This document shows, piece by piece, positions 23,051-32,396 of a stretch of DNA of 64,000 nt (the first letter of the stretch is position 1; each line of letters opens with the position of its first letter). The notes beneath the pieces are model-generated. The model was not told where the DNA came from. It worked only from the letters and a program-made list of their open reading frames with translations, and searched no databases. The stretch lies in assembly GCA_905331475.1 (NCBI GenBank), contig CAJNYU010001378.1, forward strand, positions 41,564 through 105,563, read 5' to 3'. Source of the stretch: Rotaria socialis (Eukaryota > Rotifera > Eurotatoria > Philodinida > Philodinidae). A program made the position numbers and the translations under genes.

Positions 23051-24158
23051 TAAATAATTTAATAAAACAAGAAATATACCAAGCAAAGTATAGAGTTTAC
23101 TTTGAATAAAACAAGAAATAATTTCATATTAACTTTTAAAAAGTTATCTTATCACAATCTGTAATTTATTAAAAGTGTTTCATCAAATTTGTACAGTATA
23201 AAATGTTGCAATTTTTTTAAAATCCATTTAACATTTATAAATTTTCAATATAGTCAGATATATTATACATGTATACCATATTATTAGATATTGCATATCT
23301 ATATAATTATCTAATATATTAAGTAATAACTGCTGAATCTTTTTCTATTTTAGATAAAATAAAACGTTTCAACAATTATAATAAAATTTTTATCAAAGAT
23401 TATATTACTAATTACATTATAGCAAAATAAAATATGTTATAGGAAACTTTCACTAATTGTATTTAAATTATTAACTATCTACAAATAATCTAATCGACTT
23501 GTCATTCATCATATGTAATATTTAAAACATGTATAAAAGTAATTTGTTAAAGATAAATACTATAACATTATGGTAATTCTATGTGAATATGTGTATTTAA
23601 TAAATTTTAAAAAAAGAACAATTTTTTTTTGTTTAATCTCATTATCTAAATCTTTCATTAGAAACTATGTAACTTAGCAGCCTTTACTAAAAATCAAAAA
23701 TTTAATTTACTTTAATTTACAAATAGATATACATTAAGTTAGATGGCTCTGTATTCGTATTTTATCTATAGTATTTATTATTTTCAATCATATGTAGCAG
23801 AACACTATGGTGTGCTGTAGAAAGGTCGAAAAGAAAATGGTCGAAAGGAAAAATATCGAAAGGGAAATAATGTCGAAAAAAATTTTAGAACGGGGAAAAA
23901 TGTCGAAAAAAATATAAAAAGAGAAAAACGTCGAACAATACATTTTACCACAAAAAAATGTCAAAATTCAAAATAAACGAAATAGCGATGTCTACAGTAA
24001 ATGATGATTCCAAACGCGAATAATTCATGTTTTCTTTTCCCATAATTCTACTAGTCTAGATTTTGCACCTCTTGTAACAGTGACGATTAATATACTTCAT
24101 ATAAATTAAGTAAACAACCCCTACATAAGAGTAAATAAATAACTAAAATTCTACCATT

Positions 24159-24728
24159 ATGGCTGCAGCTGTCGCATCTTCAGAAGATGAAACTCAATCG
24201 AAGTCACCAACGATTTCATTTATTAATTCACAGAAAGGAAAACAATNNNNNNNNNNNNNNNNNNNNNNNNNNNNNNNNNNNNNNNNNNNNNNNNNNNNNN
24301 NNNNNNNNNNNNNNNNNNNNNNNNNNNNNNNNNNNNNNNNNNNNNNNNNNNNNNNNNNNNNNNNNNNNNNNNNNNNNNNNNNNNNNNNNNNNNNNNNNNN
24401 NNNNNNNNNNNNNNNNNNNNNNNNNNNNNNNNNNNNNNNNNNNNNNNNNNNNNNNNNNNNNNNNNNNNNNNNNNNNNNNNNNNNNNNNNNNNNNNNNNNN
24501 NNNNNNNNNNNNNNNNNNNNNNNNNNNNNNNNNNNNNNNNNNNNNNNNNNNNNNNNNNNNNNNNNNNNNNNNNNNNNNNNNNNNTTAGGAGCAAGACCTA
24601 AACAAGCCAAAACAATCGCAATTCAACGTCGTATTGATAATCTTGGTCAACGATATTATGATGGCGTTATAAGTGCTATGGAGTACTTAGATGGCTTATC
24701 ATATACAGTGGCAAAACGAAAAAAATAG
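24159..24728 (+). CDS. ORF of the TIR element, FLYWCH-like candidate, interrupted by gap
   Basis: Starts MAAAVASSEDETQSKSP, then TISFINSQKGKQ, then an assembly gap (24247-24584), then LGARPKQAKTIAIQRRIDNL and a basic C-terminus ending AKRKK. The motif SFI.S.KGK just before the gap resembles the first strand of FLYWCH fingers in bdelloid MULE-associated proteins, and the gap (338 bases) is about long enough for one FLYWCH finger; this is inference only. Frame continuity across the gap depends on the gap length being right. It is the single gene between the inverted repeats, so a DNA-binding protein of the element is a sensible guess. Confidence 0.4.
   Translation: MAAAVASSEDETQSKSPTISFINSQKGKQXXXXXXXXXXXXXXXXXXXXXXXXXXXXXXXXXXXXXXXXXXXXXXXXXXXXXXXXXXXXXXXXXXXXXXXXXXXXXXXXXXXXXXXXXXXXXXXXXXXXXXXXXXXXXXXXXLGARPKQAKTIAIQRRIDNLGQRYYDGVISAMEYLDGLSYTVAKRKK
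24247..24584. other. Assembly gap (338 N)
   Basis: Unresolved bases inside the ORF of the TIR element. Confidence 0.99.
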
Positions 24729-24954
24729 CATTTTCTATTTTTTTCTGTTTTCTATTTTCATTTATGTTTTATTTCGATTATCATATGTTAGTATTAACGT
24801 ACGCAATAAAACATCCTTCTCTTAAGTCAGAATTCTAAAATACTCTTTTCGATCATTTTCCACAACAATATATTTTTTTCGACATTTTTCCCCATCGATT
24901 TTTCGACGTTTTTCCTTTCGACATTTTTCCTTTCGACCTTTGGACGGCCAACCA

Positions 24955-26357
24955 ACGCTATTGGCTAAGCAATATTGATGATATCATTTTAATTATCTTA
25001 TACTTGAAACTATAATTTTCTTTGAAAATCCAGCGTTTTAAAATCATATTGTTACACAGCGAAAAATTTTATTTAAAAAGTGGAAAAAAGATATATTAAG
25101 TTTGTTTTTCAAACTTTTACTTAAATTTTCAACGAATTTTCTATGATTTTTTTAATCCCGAGATCATCGTATAACAAAATGACTATTTTGATGCGTACAC
25201 GTCAAGTTAAAAACAAAAAAAAAACTCGCGACGGACTACATGAATGCTGTGCTTCGCACCGCATTACAAATATCGCAAATACTGTGCGTGGCTATTATTT
25301 AACAAATAATAACCAATAGGAAATTCCAATATTTTATTTGAAAGCTTTTGATATAGGTAAGAATCTTGGTGAATTCTGATGTTTTAGGACAAGTGAAGAC
25401 AATAATATTTTACTTGTATATACCTCATCACTTTGAATTCTCTATCTGTATAGAATTTATTTTAAATCCACAGTTGTAATTACGCCATCTTATGAGATTT
25501 TCGCCAAAATTGTGCAAAAATGAGTGCTAGATAATATATTTTAGCAGCAAGACTGCATTTTTACTAAATTACTGTTGTAAAAGCTAGCAAGTCGATATTT
25601 ACGTGCACAAAGATTTTCATAGTGGATACACTATAAGTTTATTGAATATAGAAAATACAAAAACTGGTATTCATACTGCCAAAAAAATCTTATCAACGCG
25701 TAGAAAAACGTAATTTCGCAACGAAGTAAAGAAAAGGACAAGAACATGTTGTTGTTTTTAATTCATTCGAAAACAACTTTTGTAGTTGCTTTTTTATTCT
25801 TCTGACGGCGCGTGATCTATACAGAAAGTGAGTGTTTATAGCAATGAAATTATGTGGGTTTTTAAGCGAACCTTGTTTTAGTCTTATACATGTAATTGTG
25901 TGAAATCATATGAATACTTTTGTAACTCTGATATGAAACTCTGCTTTTGACGAATTATAGAAGTGTTAGTACGATTTCTAATATTTGCAGTAAAGAAAGT
26001 TATTCACCATCAACATCACATATGCTTCACAGCTTCATTCGAAGTTATAGCTTGATCAAAATACACTTTTCATTTTGATGATATGATGATTGTGTTGAAT
26101 CAAGGTATCACTAATCATATACAAATTGTGATATTAAAAGTATTCATAAGTTTTATTTCAGTAGAGCAAATTTTGAGGAAAGACTTGCTATAATAATAGC
26201 GGAAAATCGCTAGGCTTCGACTAGAAACTTATATAATTCCTACTTAACTTCAAAAAATAGTTGAGAAATAGAATGAAGCATATATTATCTTGTTAGGTTC
26301 TATGTATTTTTACGTCTTCTAAATTAATCCATGAAATACATATTTTAGACTCACCAC
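24955..26357. other. Intergenic with right copy of a direct repeat
   Basis: 25074-25214 is the right copy of the direct repeat at 22913-23050. The remainder up to the RING/B-box gene is AT-rich. A TTTTAG acceptor at about 26345-26350 just before the ATG suggests that the RING/B-box gene has a 5' non-coding exon here. Confidence 0.45.
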
Positions 26358-27884
26358 ATGACTAATAATGCACCAACCTTCATCAAAGATATTGCAACAT
26401 GCGCCATTTGCCTAGATTATTACAAAGATCCTCGATTATTGCCTTGTTCACACACTTATTGCTACAATTGTATAAATCAATTAACAAAAAGAAATCAATT
26501 CAGTTGTCCACTAAATGATGATACAATTATTAACGCGGAGGCTATCAGCAAGCTACCAATGAATCGTACAGCAAAGGACATGGCTGAATTTTTATCCAGT
26601 ATGACTCAAGATTATGCTAACTTAAAATGTGGAAATTGTACTACCAACTTATGCACATATTGGTGTGAAAAATGTGATAACTACCTGTGTGTTGCCTGTT
26701 CTGACAATATTCATTCACAGAAAATTCTTCAAAGTCATGTAGTTGTCCCTGCTAATCAAAAGCCTTCTTCCAATGTATGCTCAGATCATCCAGATGAGAA
26801 ACTAAAACTTTGGTGCGTGACATGTGAAACGCTGGTATGTCGGGATTGTCTTTTATTCAGACACAAAGATCATGTATACACTAGTTTACAAGATATTGCC
26901 CAAGAAACAAAATTGAAAATCAAATCATCACTTCAACCTATCAGAGAAAATCTTGAGAAGACTGCATCGAAAACCCATCGTACTATAGAAGAACAACATC
27001 AGAATTATGAAGCAACTACGCTAGAAATTGACGAAACGTTTAAACAATTGTACAAATCTCTAGGAAGTAGAAAAATGAAATTGATGGAACAGTTGAACGA
27101 ATATCGGGCAAAGGAAAAATCTCTGCTAGAAAAATATCAAGGTGATATCAATGAACAACTGAAGGCTATACAAGCTAGAGAGGCTCTCGTCCAACAAATA
27201 TTCAATAATAATGATAATATCCAGATCATGAAAATGAGAAAAACCCTAGTAGATTATGATCAAACAATTGATCAACAATATCAACGTATTGAGCAGGGAT
27301 GTACTTTTTCGAAAGCTAGTTTCAATATTGGTATAGATTTGAAACAAACAATTGATGAGTACGGTACTATCAAGACTGAAGATATTATTTTAAACCCAAA
27401 TGGTATTCAACCAAAAAGAAGCTATATATCTTTAAACTTATCTAGACCTTCAGTTACGAACTCAACTTATCAATATGAGGTGCAGCGTGGTCGTGGTTAT
27501 CTATTTCAGATGCAGAAACCATTGAAAATTCGATCAGTTCAATTAGAAGCATCGATACATGGACAAGTAGTTGCTTATGTAGTAAATAATACAGGATCTG
27601 TTATCAAGAAGGAATCATTTATTTCGAATGACACGACTATGAAATGGACAACGATTCCGATCATTGCTGAATTGAACACTGGGTACTCCATTTTAGTCTG
27701 GTCACCAAATACGACTGGACAATTTTCATACCAAGAAGGAGATAATAATTTTCGTGCAGTTGATCAAGTTTGTTCAATTGAAAGTAAACATGCTGATATA
27801 AGCCATGACTTATCGATTGGAGAACAATTGAAGTTGTTGCAAAATTCGTACTCAATTCGAATGATTATTGACATTGAACAATAA
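26358..27884 (+). CDS. RING finger / double B-box / coiled-coil (TRIM-type) protein
   Basis: Intronless coding region, 508 residues, probably a ubiquitin ligase. RING finger at residues 15-52 with Cys15, Cys18, Cys30, His32, Cys35, Cys38 and Cys50; the eighth metal ligand is not at its usual place (CPLNDD), so the second zinc site may be altered. B-box 1 near 91-135 (CGNC..WCEKC..LCVAC) and B-box 2 at 141-172 (CSDH..LWCVTC..VCRDC..HKDH). Coiled coil from about 185 to 310, rich in Glu, Lys and Gln. The last 180 residues form a beta-rich domain (SVQLEASIHGQVVAYVV, SILVWSPNTTGQFSY) that is neither SPRY nor NHL as far as I can see. The start is the first ATG after a TTTTAG acceptor. A telomere-like hairpin begins 56 bp after the stop. 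Tripartite layout is certain, substrate unknown. Confidence 0.9.
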   Translation: MTNNAPTFIKDIATCAICLDYYKDPRLLPCSHTYCYNCINQLTKRNQFSCPLNDDTIINAEAISKLPMNRTAKDMAEFLSSMTQDYANLKCGNCTTNLCTYWCEKCDNYLCVACSDNIHSQKILQSHVVVPANQKPSSNVCSDHPDEKLKLWCVTCETLVCRDCLLFRHKDHVYTSLQDIAQETKLKIKSSLQPIRENLEKTASKTHRTIEEQHQNYEATTLEIDETFKQLYKSLGSRKMKLMEQLNEYRAKEKSLLEKYQGDINEQLKAIQAREALVQQIFNNNDNIQIMKMRKTLVDYDQTIDQQYQRIEQGCTFSKASFNIGIDLKQTIDEYGTIKTEDIILNPNGIQPKRSYISLNLSRPSVTNSTYQYEVQRGRGYLFQMQKPLKIRSVQLEASIHGQVVAYVVNNTGSVIKKESFISNDTTMKWTTIPIIAELNTGYSILVWSPNTTGQFSYQEGDNNFRAVDQVCSIESKHADISHDLSIGEQLKLLQNSYSIRMIIDIEQ

Positions 27885-27939
27885 AACTATTTATGCTAAA
27901 TTGGTCGAAATATATGTATTAACGATGCAAGCTTCTGTC

Positions 27940-28014
27940 TTGAGGGTGTCAGTATAGGGTGTGGGACATGTGAACCACAAATACTGTCATATATGCACGT
28001 CACCCACACTCTCA
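27940..28014. repeat. Telomere-like hairpin element
   Basis: TTGAGGGTGT..AGGGTGTGGG faces CACCCACACTCTCAA. Ends mirror each other as TTGAGGGTGT and ACACTCTCAA, which defines the outer boundary of the family consensus. Only 56 bp separate it from the stop codon at 27884. Confidence 0.7.
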
Positions 28015-28286
28015 AGAGTTAATTTTTTTCAAAAATTACAAAAGTTTCAGAGTTTTATTTGATTAGGGCAATTATTCGTTGGACCATCACTATTGACAAA
28101 AGATCTTCGATAGATAGCTTTCCATTCCAGATCGATCATTCGGACCACTTGTAACAGCGGCGTATCGAATCAAAAACATGTTTACTTTAATTCAACGTCA
28201 TCCATCATATTATTTTATAAGTCACATTTTTGCTAGAAAACGACCATCATTCTCCTCAGTTTTCATCCGTAGTCTGATATGGCGGA

Positions 28287-28508
28287 TTACGACATTGCTT
28301 TCTTGAATCTGGGACGATAGATCTCACAGGATGCCATTTTGAATTCTTTACCGTGATATGCGGTAACTAAATATACAACTAACTTATTTGATGTTAAGAT
28401 TGAATCATATGCTGATCCTTTGACACCAACTAATAAATTTACAAAAACCGCTAATACAGTGAAAAATAGCAGCGTGATAATGATGAACTTGATGTCATTA
28501 TGCAACAT
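28287..28508 (-). CDS. Small single-pass membrane or secreted protein, unrecognised
   Basis: 73 residues: MLHNDIKF, then a strongly hydrophobic segment at about 8-28 (IIITLLFFTVLAVFVNLLVG), then a soluble part with one Cys and a basic C-terminus (RPRFKKAMS). A TTTTTAG acceptor ends a few bases before the ATG on the minus strand, consistent with a 5' exon upstream. No family recognised. Either a type II membrane protein or an uncleaved signal anchor. Confidence 0.4.
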   Translation of the reverse strand: MLHNDIKFIIITLLFFTVLAVFVNLLVGVKGSAYDSILTSNKLVVYLVTAYHGKEFKMASCEIYRPRFKKAMS

Positions 28509-29594
28509 GTTTTATATCTAAAAATAATAAAGCAACACTGTCTAATTATGCAAAAAGAAGATTTGTCAAAATTATACAGATTCCTTTTTTATCGATTATC
28601 ATAACGTTGTGCTATCGTTTGTCGTTTCGTTTACACTTTGACATTTATTCTGTTCTCAAATCAATACGCTGATAAAAATCCTAACAATAGTACTGAACAG
28701 TTCCAAAAAACTAGTATACAACGTTTGGGAAAGGGCATATGTGGGTCTGGGTATTGATATTCGCATCAATATCATTTTGTACGATGGCATGCGTGTTCGT
28801 GTGATATTATTTTGTCATAGATTTATCCAATCAAAGTGATATCCACACAATAATATCCGGTAGAAATCTAAATGAATAATACTTAGGTAGAAGTATCCAC
28901 ATATTCCGAGAAAAGTGATTTTATTTGATTTACAGAGACAATCAACAAAGAAAGCAAATCTACAACACTAACGTGAAAATGACCCATACTCCTTGAAGAC
29001 TGCATTAAAAATCTATGTAGTTTCTAGCACATCAAGCGACAATGTCATTTGCTAGTGTCAGTTGCAAAACTACGAGTTTAGTTGGACTTCTTGATTAAAA
29101 CAAATCATATTTAGGTAAAGACGATTCTGTCACCCACACCCTTAGGGAAAATTGATTTGACAGTTGCATGGCAAAAAGAAGAAGTCGACGAACTTAAACG
29201 ATTTACCCACCACCAGCAAATTACTAATACCACATAACGAAACAGTCAAGCAGTGTGAAAATTTGAAGAAGAATCGAAACAACAACTGAACCATACACAA
29301 TTAGTTCATCACATCCATACAACACACAGATCACCGTTTAATATATAATTAGCTCAATAAACTCGAATTTATCAAACTCTACACTGAATCAAGCAAGGAT
29401 ACTACTCTCTAAGTAGCCTCATGTTGCCTTCTAAACACACGCAATCCTTCTATACAAAAGCTTTTATATGCACCACTGTTAAATAATAATTATATATATC
29501 TTTATAATTTGAATGCTTTGATTTAAGAATTACAATATCTATACAAACATTATATTAAGATATTTGGAGCATCTTTTTTTTTCTAATGAGCTAT
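28509..29594. other. Intergenic, one half telomere-like motif
   Basis: TCACCCACACCCTTAG at 29129-29145 is a single arm of the hairpin family without a partner; GTGGGTCTGGGT at 28741-28752 is a weak further match. It is 450 bp beyond the stop of the minus-strand D8C gene. Nothing else seen. Confidence 0.45.
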
Positions 29595-30484
29595 TTAAAT
29601 AGTACAATATCGACCAGAGCAGTTTGGCGATGCTACGAGTGCATAAACAAAGAAATCTTTGCAGTTCGTGACCGAAATCATATTAGACATATAGCAAGTG
29701 TTTGTGTTCCAATTGTAGCAAACTTTTCCAGTCACGGTATCACCACGCTGTGTCGGCATCAATCCTGTGTAATAACCAGTATAATATGCGCCACAACGAT
29801 TTGGCGGTATCATACTGGTAGCCAAAAGAGTTCCGGCCGCACCTGAAAATCGCACCCACTTGGCCAAATAAGCGAACTCGTTGGGATCACATTTTGGTCC
29901 TGATGATGAGTTAACATATGCCGAGTCCCATCGGTGTTCAACGTATAATTCCAACATTGAGGAGGAAGAGGAGTCTCTGTTGTGGTTACTAAAATTTTCC
30001 TACATGTTTCATTCAAACAGATAGTTACTGAGCTACTGACTTGGTTCTGGTGGTGGACATTGTGTTTGCGAGTCTGCCATCACAATTGGATAACAAACCG
30101 GTCGTTGACATCGAGTATTCGTTACGCAGATTGTGTTAGATTCAGAGCATGTTACACCATCCGGATTGCACAATGTCAAATTCGAGCAGGGTACCTGTGA
30201 ATGGGCACAAATCTGTCCTCCAATCGCCATTGAATAGCATTCACAATCATAATTTGTCGAGCATGGCACACCAGCGGGTCGTGGAACGCAGTACGACCGT
30301 GAAGAACATTCTAAAGCTTCAATTAGAAAATCCATTTTTGATCTAGTCGACAACTAAGTAAAAATCATATTTCTCGAATCATACCTGCTTGATATGAATG
30401 GATGTAGAATCTAGGAAAATACACAATGGCACTGAGTGTTATACTCAACAGAGAAACTTACGCTAGCAATATCAAATAAATCAT
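29595..30484 (-). pseudogene. Secreted uromodulin-like (D8C) cysteine-rich protein with two frameshifts
   Basis: Exon 1 (30484-30462) and exon 2 (30410-30385) together encode a signal peptide, MIYLILLAFYIHSYQA. Exon 3 begins at 30310 and encodes a Cys-rich region (SYCVPRP, CSTNYDCECYS, CAHSQVPCSN). A one-base shift near 30041 is needed to pass from PPPEP to SSSVTICLNETC, and a second near 29935 to pass from QCWNYTLN to RWDSAYVNSSSGPKCD. The last part is a typical D8C domain: WVRFSGAAGTLLAT, CGAYYTGYY, VTGKVCYNW, and the terminal NC..F.VY.L..SPNCSGRYC pattern seen in uromodulin and GP2. In this family the domain sits in extracellular mucus or coat proteins. Everything else about the gene looks intact, so the breaks are either recent inactivation or base errors. 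Confidence 0.7.
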
Positions 30485-30961
30485 TTTCACCGAGTGCCGT
30501 TTCTCTCTTTGAAAGAAATCATGAGGTTCTAATCAGAAGCGTCGTTTTATTATCCTCAATATTTATCTAAAGCTCACCAGTAATTGATATTTGAAAATAA
30601 GCAGAAATCTAATATAAGTCCGCAAGCTTAGCAAATATGCACTCACAAAATATGACTATTGTCAAAGAAAAATATCATTCCTATCAGAAGTCAATATAAA
30701 AACATGACACCAGAGGGATCTACGAAAATTGGTCGAAAATTTTGTAATAGAAGAACAAAAGCTTTTTTTTTAAAGCAGCCCGAACTCTGTAGTGTAAAGC
30801 TGAAACTAGCACTAACTGCATTATCATGTTAATACTAGAGGAAAATAGTGATTCGGACAAATAAATTAGGCATGCATAATAAACGAAAGGTAGTTTAGAA
30901 CTTACGAAGAAGGCTATCTAATTATTTTAGTAACGTTGCCTATTTTGAGAACACGGTGACC
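30485..30961. other. Intergenic, no gene supported
   Basis: Promoter-side flank of the minus-strand D8C gene. AT-rich; no distinct motif recognised. Confidence 0.4.
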
Positions 30962-31942
30962 ACCTCAACCACACCTGCACCCACACCCACACCCTCATTT
31001 GATTATTCAGGTGCTGGTGTTGTTCAATCACCAGGCACAAAACGTAAATTTGCTGATGCTGATTTGACTAACTGCTTATCAACAAGATTGATGCATTAAC
31101 AGATCAAGTGATGGATTTAAACAAGAAGTATGAAAATAGTACTGAAGAAATTCGACGAATTCGAAAAACCAATGATAAAATTCAGAAAATAACTTATGCA
31201 TCAACAAAAGCGCAAAAATATGTACGTTTACACTTGATTCTGTTTATATTAATTTAAAAAAAAAATACTATTTAGGATCATGTTATCAATGAAACAGTTG
31301 AGAAATTACTGGCGGTGGTAATCGTTTAGTCTTTATCTTTAATGCCACATGACTGCTTTTTTTTATTAGACATACGATAGGGAAAATCTACTGATTGGTC
31401 TATTACCACCATCACCAACAATTTTCTTATGTAGGCTTATCAGACGATTATATTCGACTGATGAGATTGTTGAAGGTGTCAAAGAACATCCTCGTTTGTT
31501 GTTAATAAATGGTAAGTGTTAAGGTGTACTTTCACTTCTTTATTAGCAGGTTCGATAACATACACTTTAACAACAATTAACAAGAACTCCAAACAATAAT
31601 AGGGACAGATATATTCGTATTCAATTATCTCCAACGAGATAAAGAATATATAATGTGTAGAGGACAATAGGAGAAAGAAAGATATCGCTATCGAGGTAGA
31701 TGATGCTAATGATCTGTGTGTACATACACAGATCATAACAGTAAGTCATTGATTTCTTGGATTGATTTTACTTTATTTTATTCTTTCTAGAAACAGTTTG
31801 TGCGGGTTATTATTCAAGTGATACGAATAAATTCGATGTGTTTTGGACAACGCAAGGCATTAAGACGCTACAAGGTCAAGCGAGATTGCAAAAAAGCCGA
31901 AACAAAAAAAATCAGTTTGAGTTTTTTCACAATAATTTATAA
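30962..31942 (+). pseudogene. Decayed multi-exon gene, unrecognised (coiled-coil plus C-terminal domain)
   Basis: Four exon-like pieces join in phase: about 31000-31221, 31276-31314, 31370-31511, 31791-31942, the last ending at TAA. Exon 1 reads DYSGAGVVQSPGTKRKFADA, then shifts frame near 31070 to LLINKIDALTDQVMDLNKKY and a Lys/Glu-rich coiled-coil-like run. Exons 2-4 give DHVINETVEKLL, LIRRLYSTDEIVEGVKEHPR and NKFDVFWTTQGIKTLQGQAR. The start is unclear: the frame runs back into a TPAPTPTPS stretch encoded by a half copy of the telomere-like motif at 30975-31001, so the 5' end may be lost. The arrangement of coiled coil then small domain recalls BEN-domain proteins, but I cannot confirm it. 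The large last intron holds a GATCTGTGTGTACATACACAGATC palindrome-type site (about 31711-31734). Confidence 0.4.
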
Positions 31943-32396
31943 TTAGCTATTTATAATATCATGGATTATTTTAGAGTTAATCAAAATGAAGATTTAATCG
32001 ACAACAAAAATGACGAAAGAAACTTTGATTAGGAATATAAAAAATTGTAATCTTTTGTATTGTGAAATGTGTTTCTTGCACATGTGAAAATTAACCTGTG
32101 ATTTTTTTGAAACTATAACTTGTTTATTTTTTTGTGTGATCGTTTCATGTATAGCCGCAGTGAAAAATGTTGAAATTATAAATAAAAAGTGTTTCTCAGC
32201 GAATTTCGGTGAACGCAATCCTATCTGACAACAAATAAACCAATAGAAAAAAAACCAAACTGCATAAATGCACTTTCTCGTGCGCATGGCGTACACGTAC
32301 GAGGTGTGTTGTGCCGTGCGCGCACCAGTAGCGTATGAGTTGACTTGGGTCGATATGTTGAACCATTTCTGATTTATTATCTAGTTTGTTTATGAG
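31943..32396. other. Intergenic, no gene supported
   Basis: 3' flank of the decayed gene and 3' flank of the retroelement. A G+C-rich patch near 32279-32340 (GTGCCGTGCGCGCACC) has no recognised role. Confidence 0.4.

Larger units (their letters stand above)
21855..23807. other. Intergenic, very AT-rich, with one hairpin and one direct repeat
   Basis: Contains the hairpin at 22256-22358 and the repeat copy at 22913-23050. From 23060 to 23800 the DNA is extremely AT-rich and holds no open frame of note. Confidence 0.5.
23808..24954. mobile_element. DNA element with motif-repeat terminal inverted repeats
   Basis: Both ends carry long inverted repeats built from tandem variants of GGTCGAAAGGAAAAATG: left end 23808-23930, right end 24850-24954 in reverse complement (TTTTTCGACATTTTTCC units). 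Outermost similarity is TGGT..GT..AAAGGTCGAAA. Flanking bases ACACTA (left) and ACGCTA (right) may be an eroded 6-bp target duplication. The only gene inside is the ORF at 24159-24728. Structure suggests a class II element with sub-terminal repeated binding sites; the superfamily cannot be fixed because the middle of the ORF is unsequenced. Confidence 0.65.

Noticed and set aside
24159..24728. Calling the gap-containing ORF a definite FLYWCH/MULE gene
   Set aside because: The diagnostic middle is unsequenced; only a short motif before the gap supports it.
31479..31736. Minus-strand 85-codon frame in an intron of the decayed gene
   Set aside because: Lies across a phase-correct intron and exon end; low-complexity composition.
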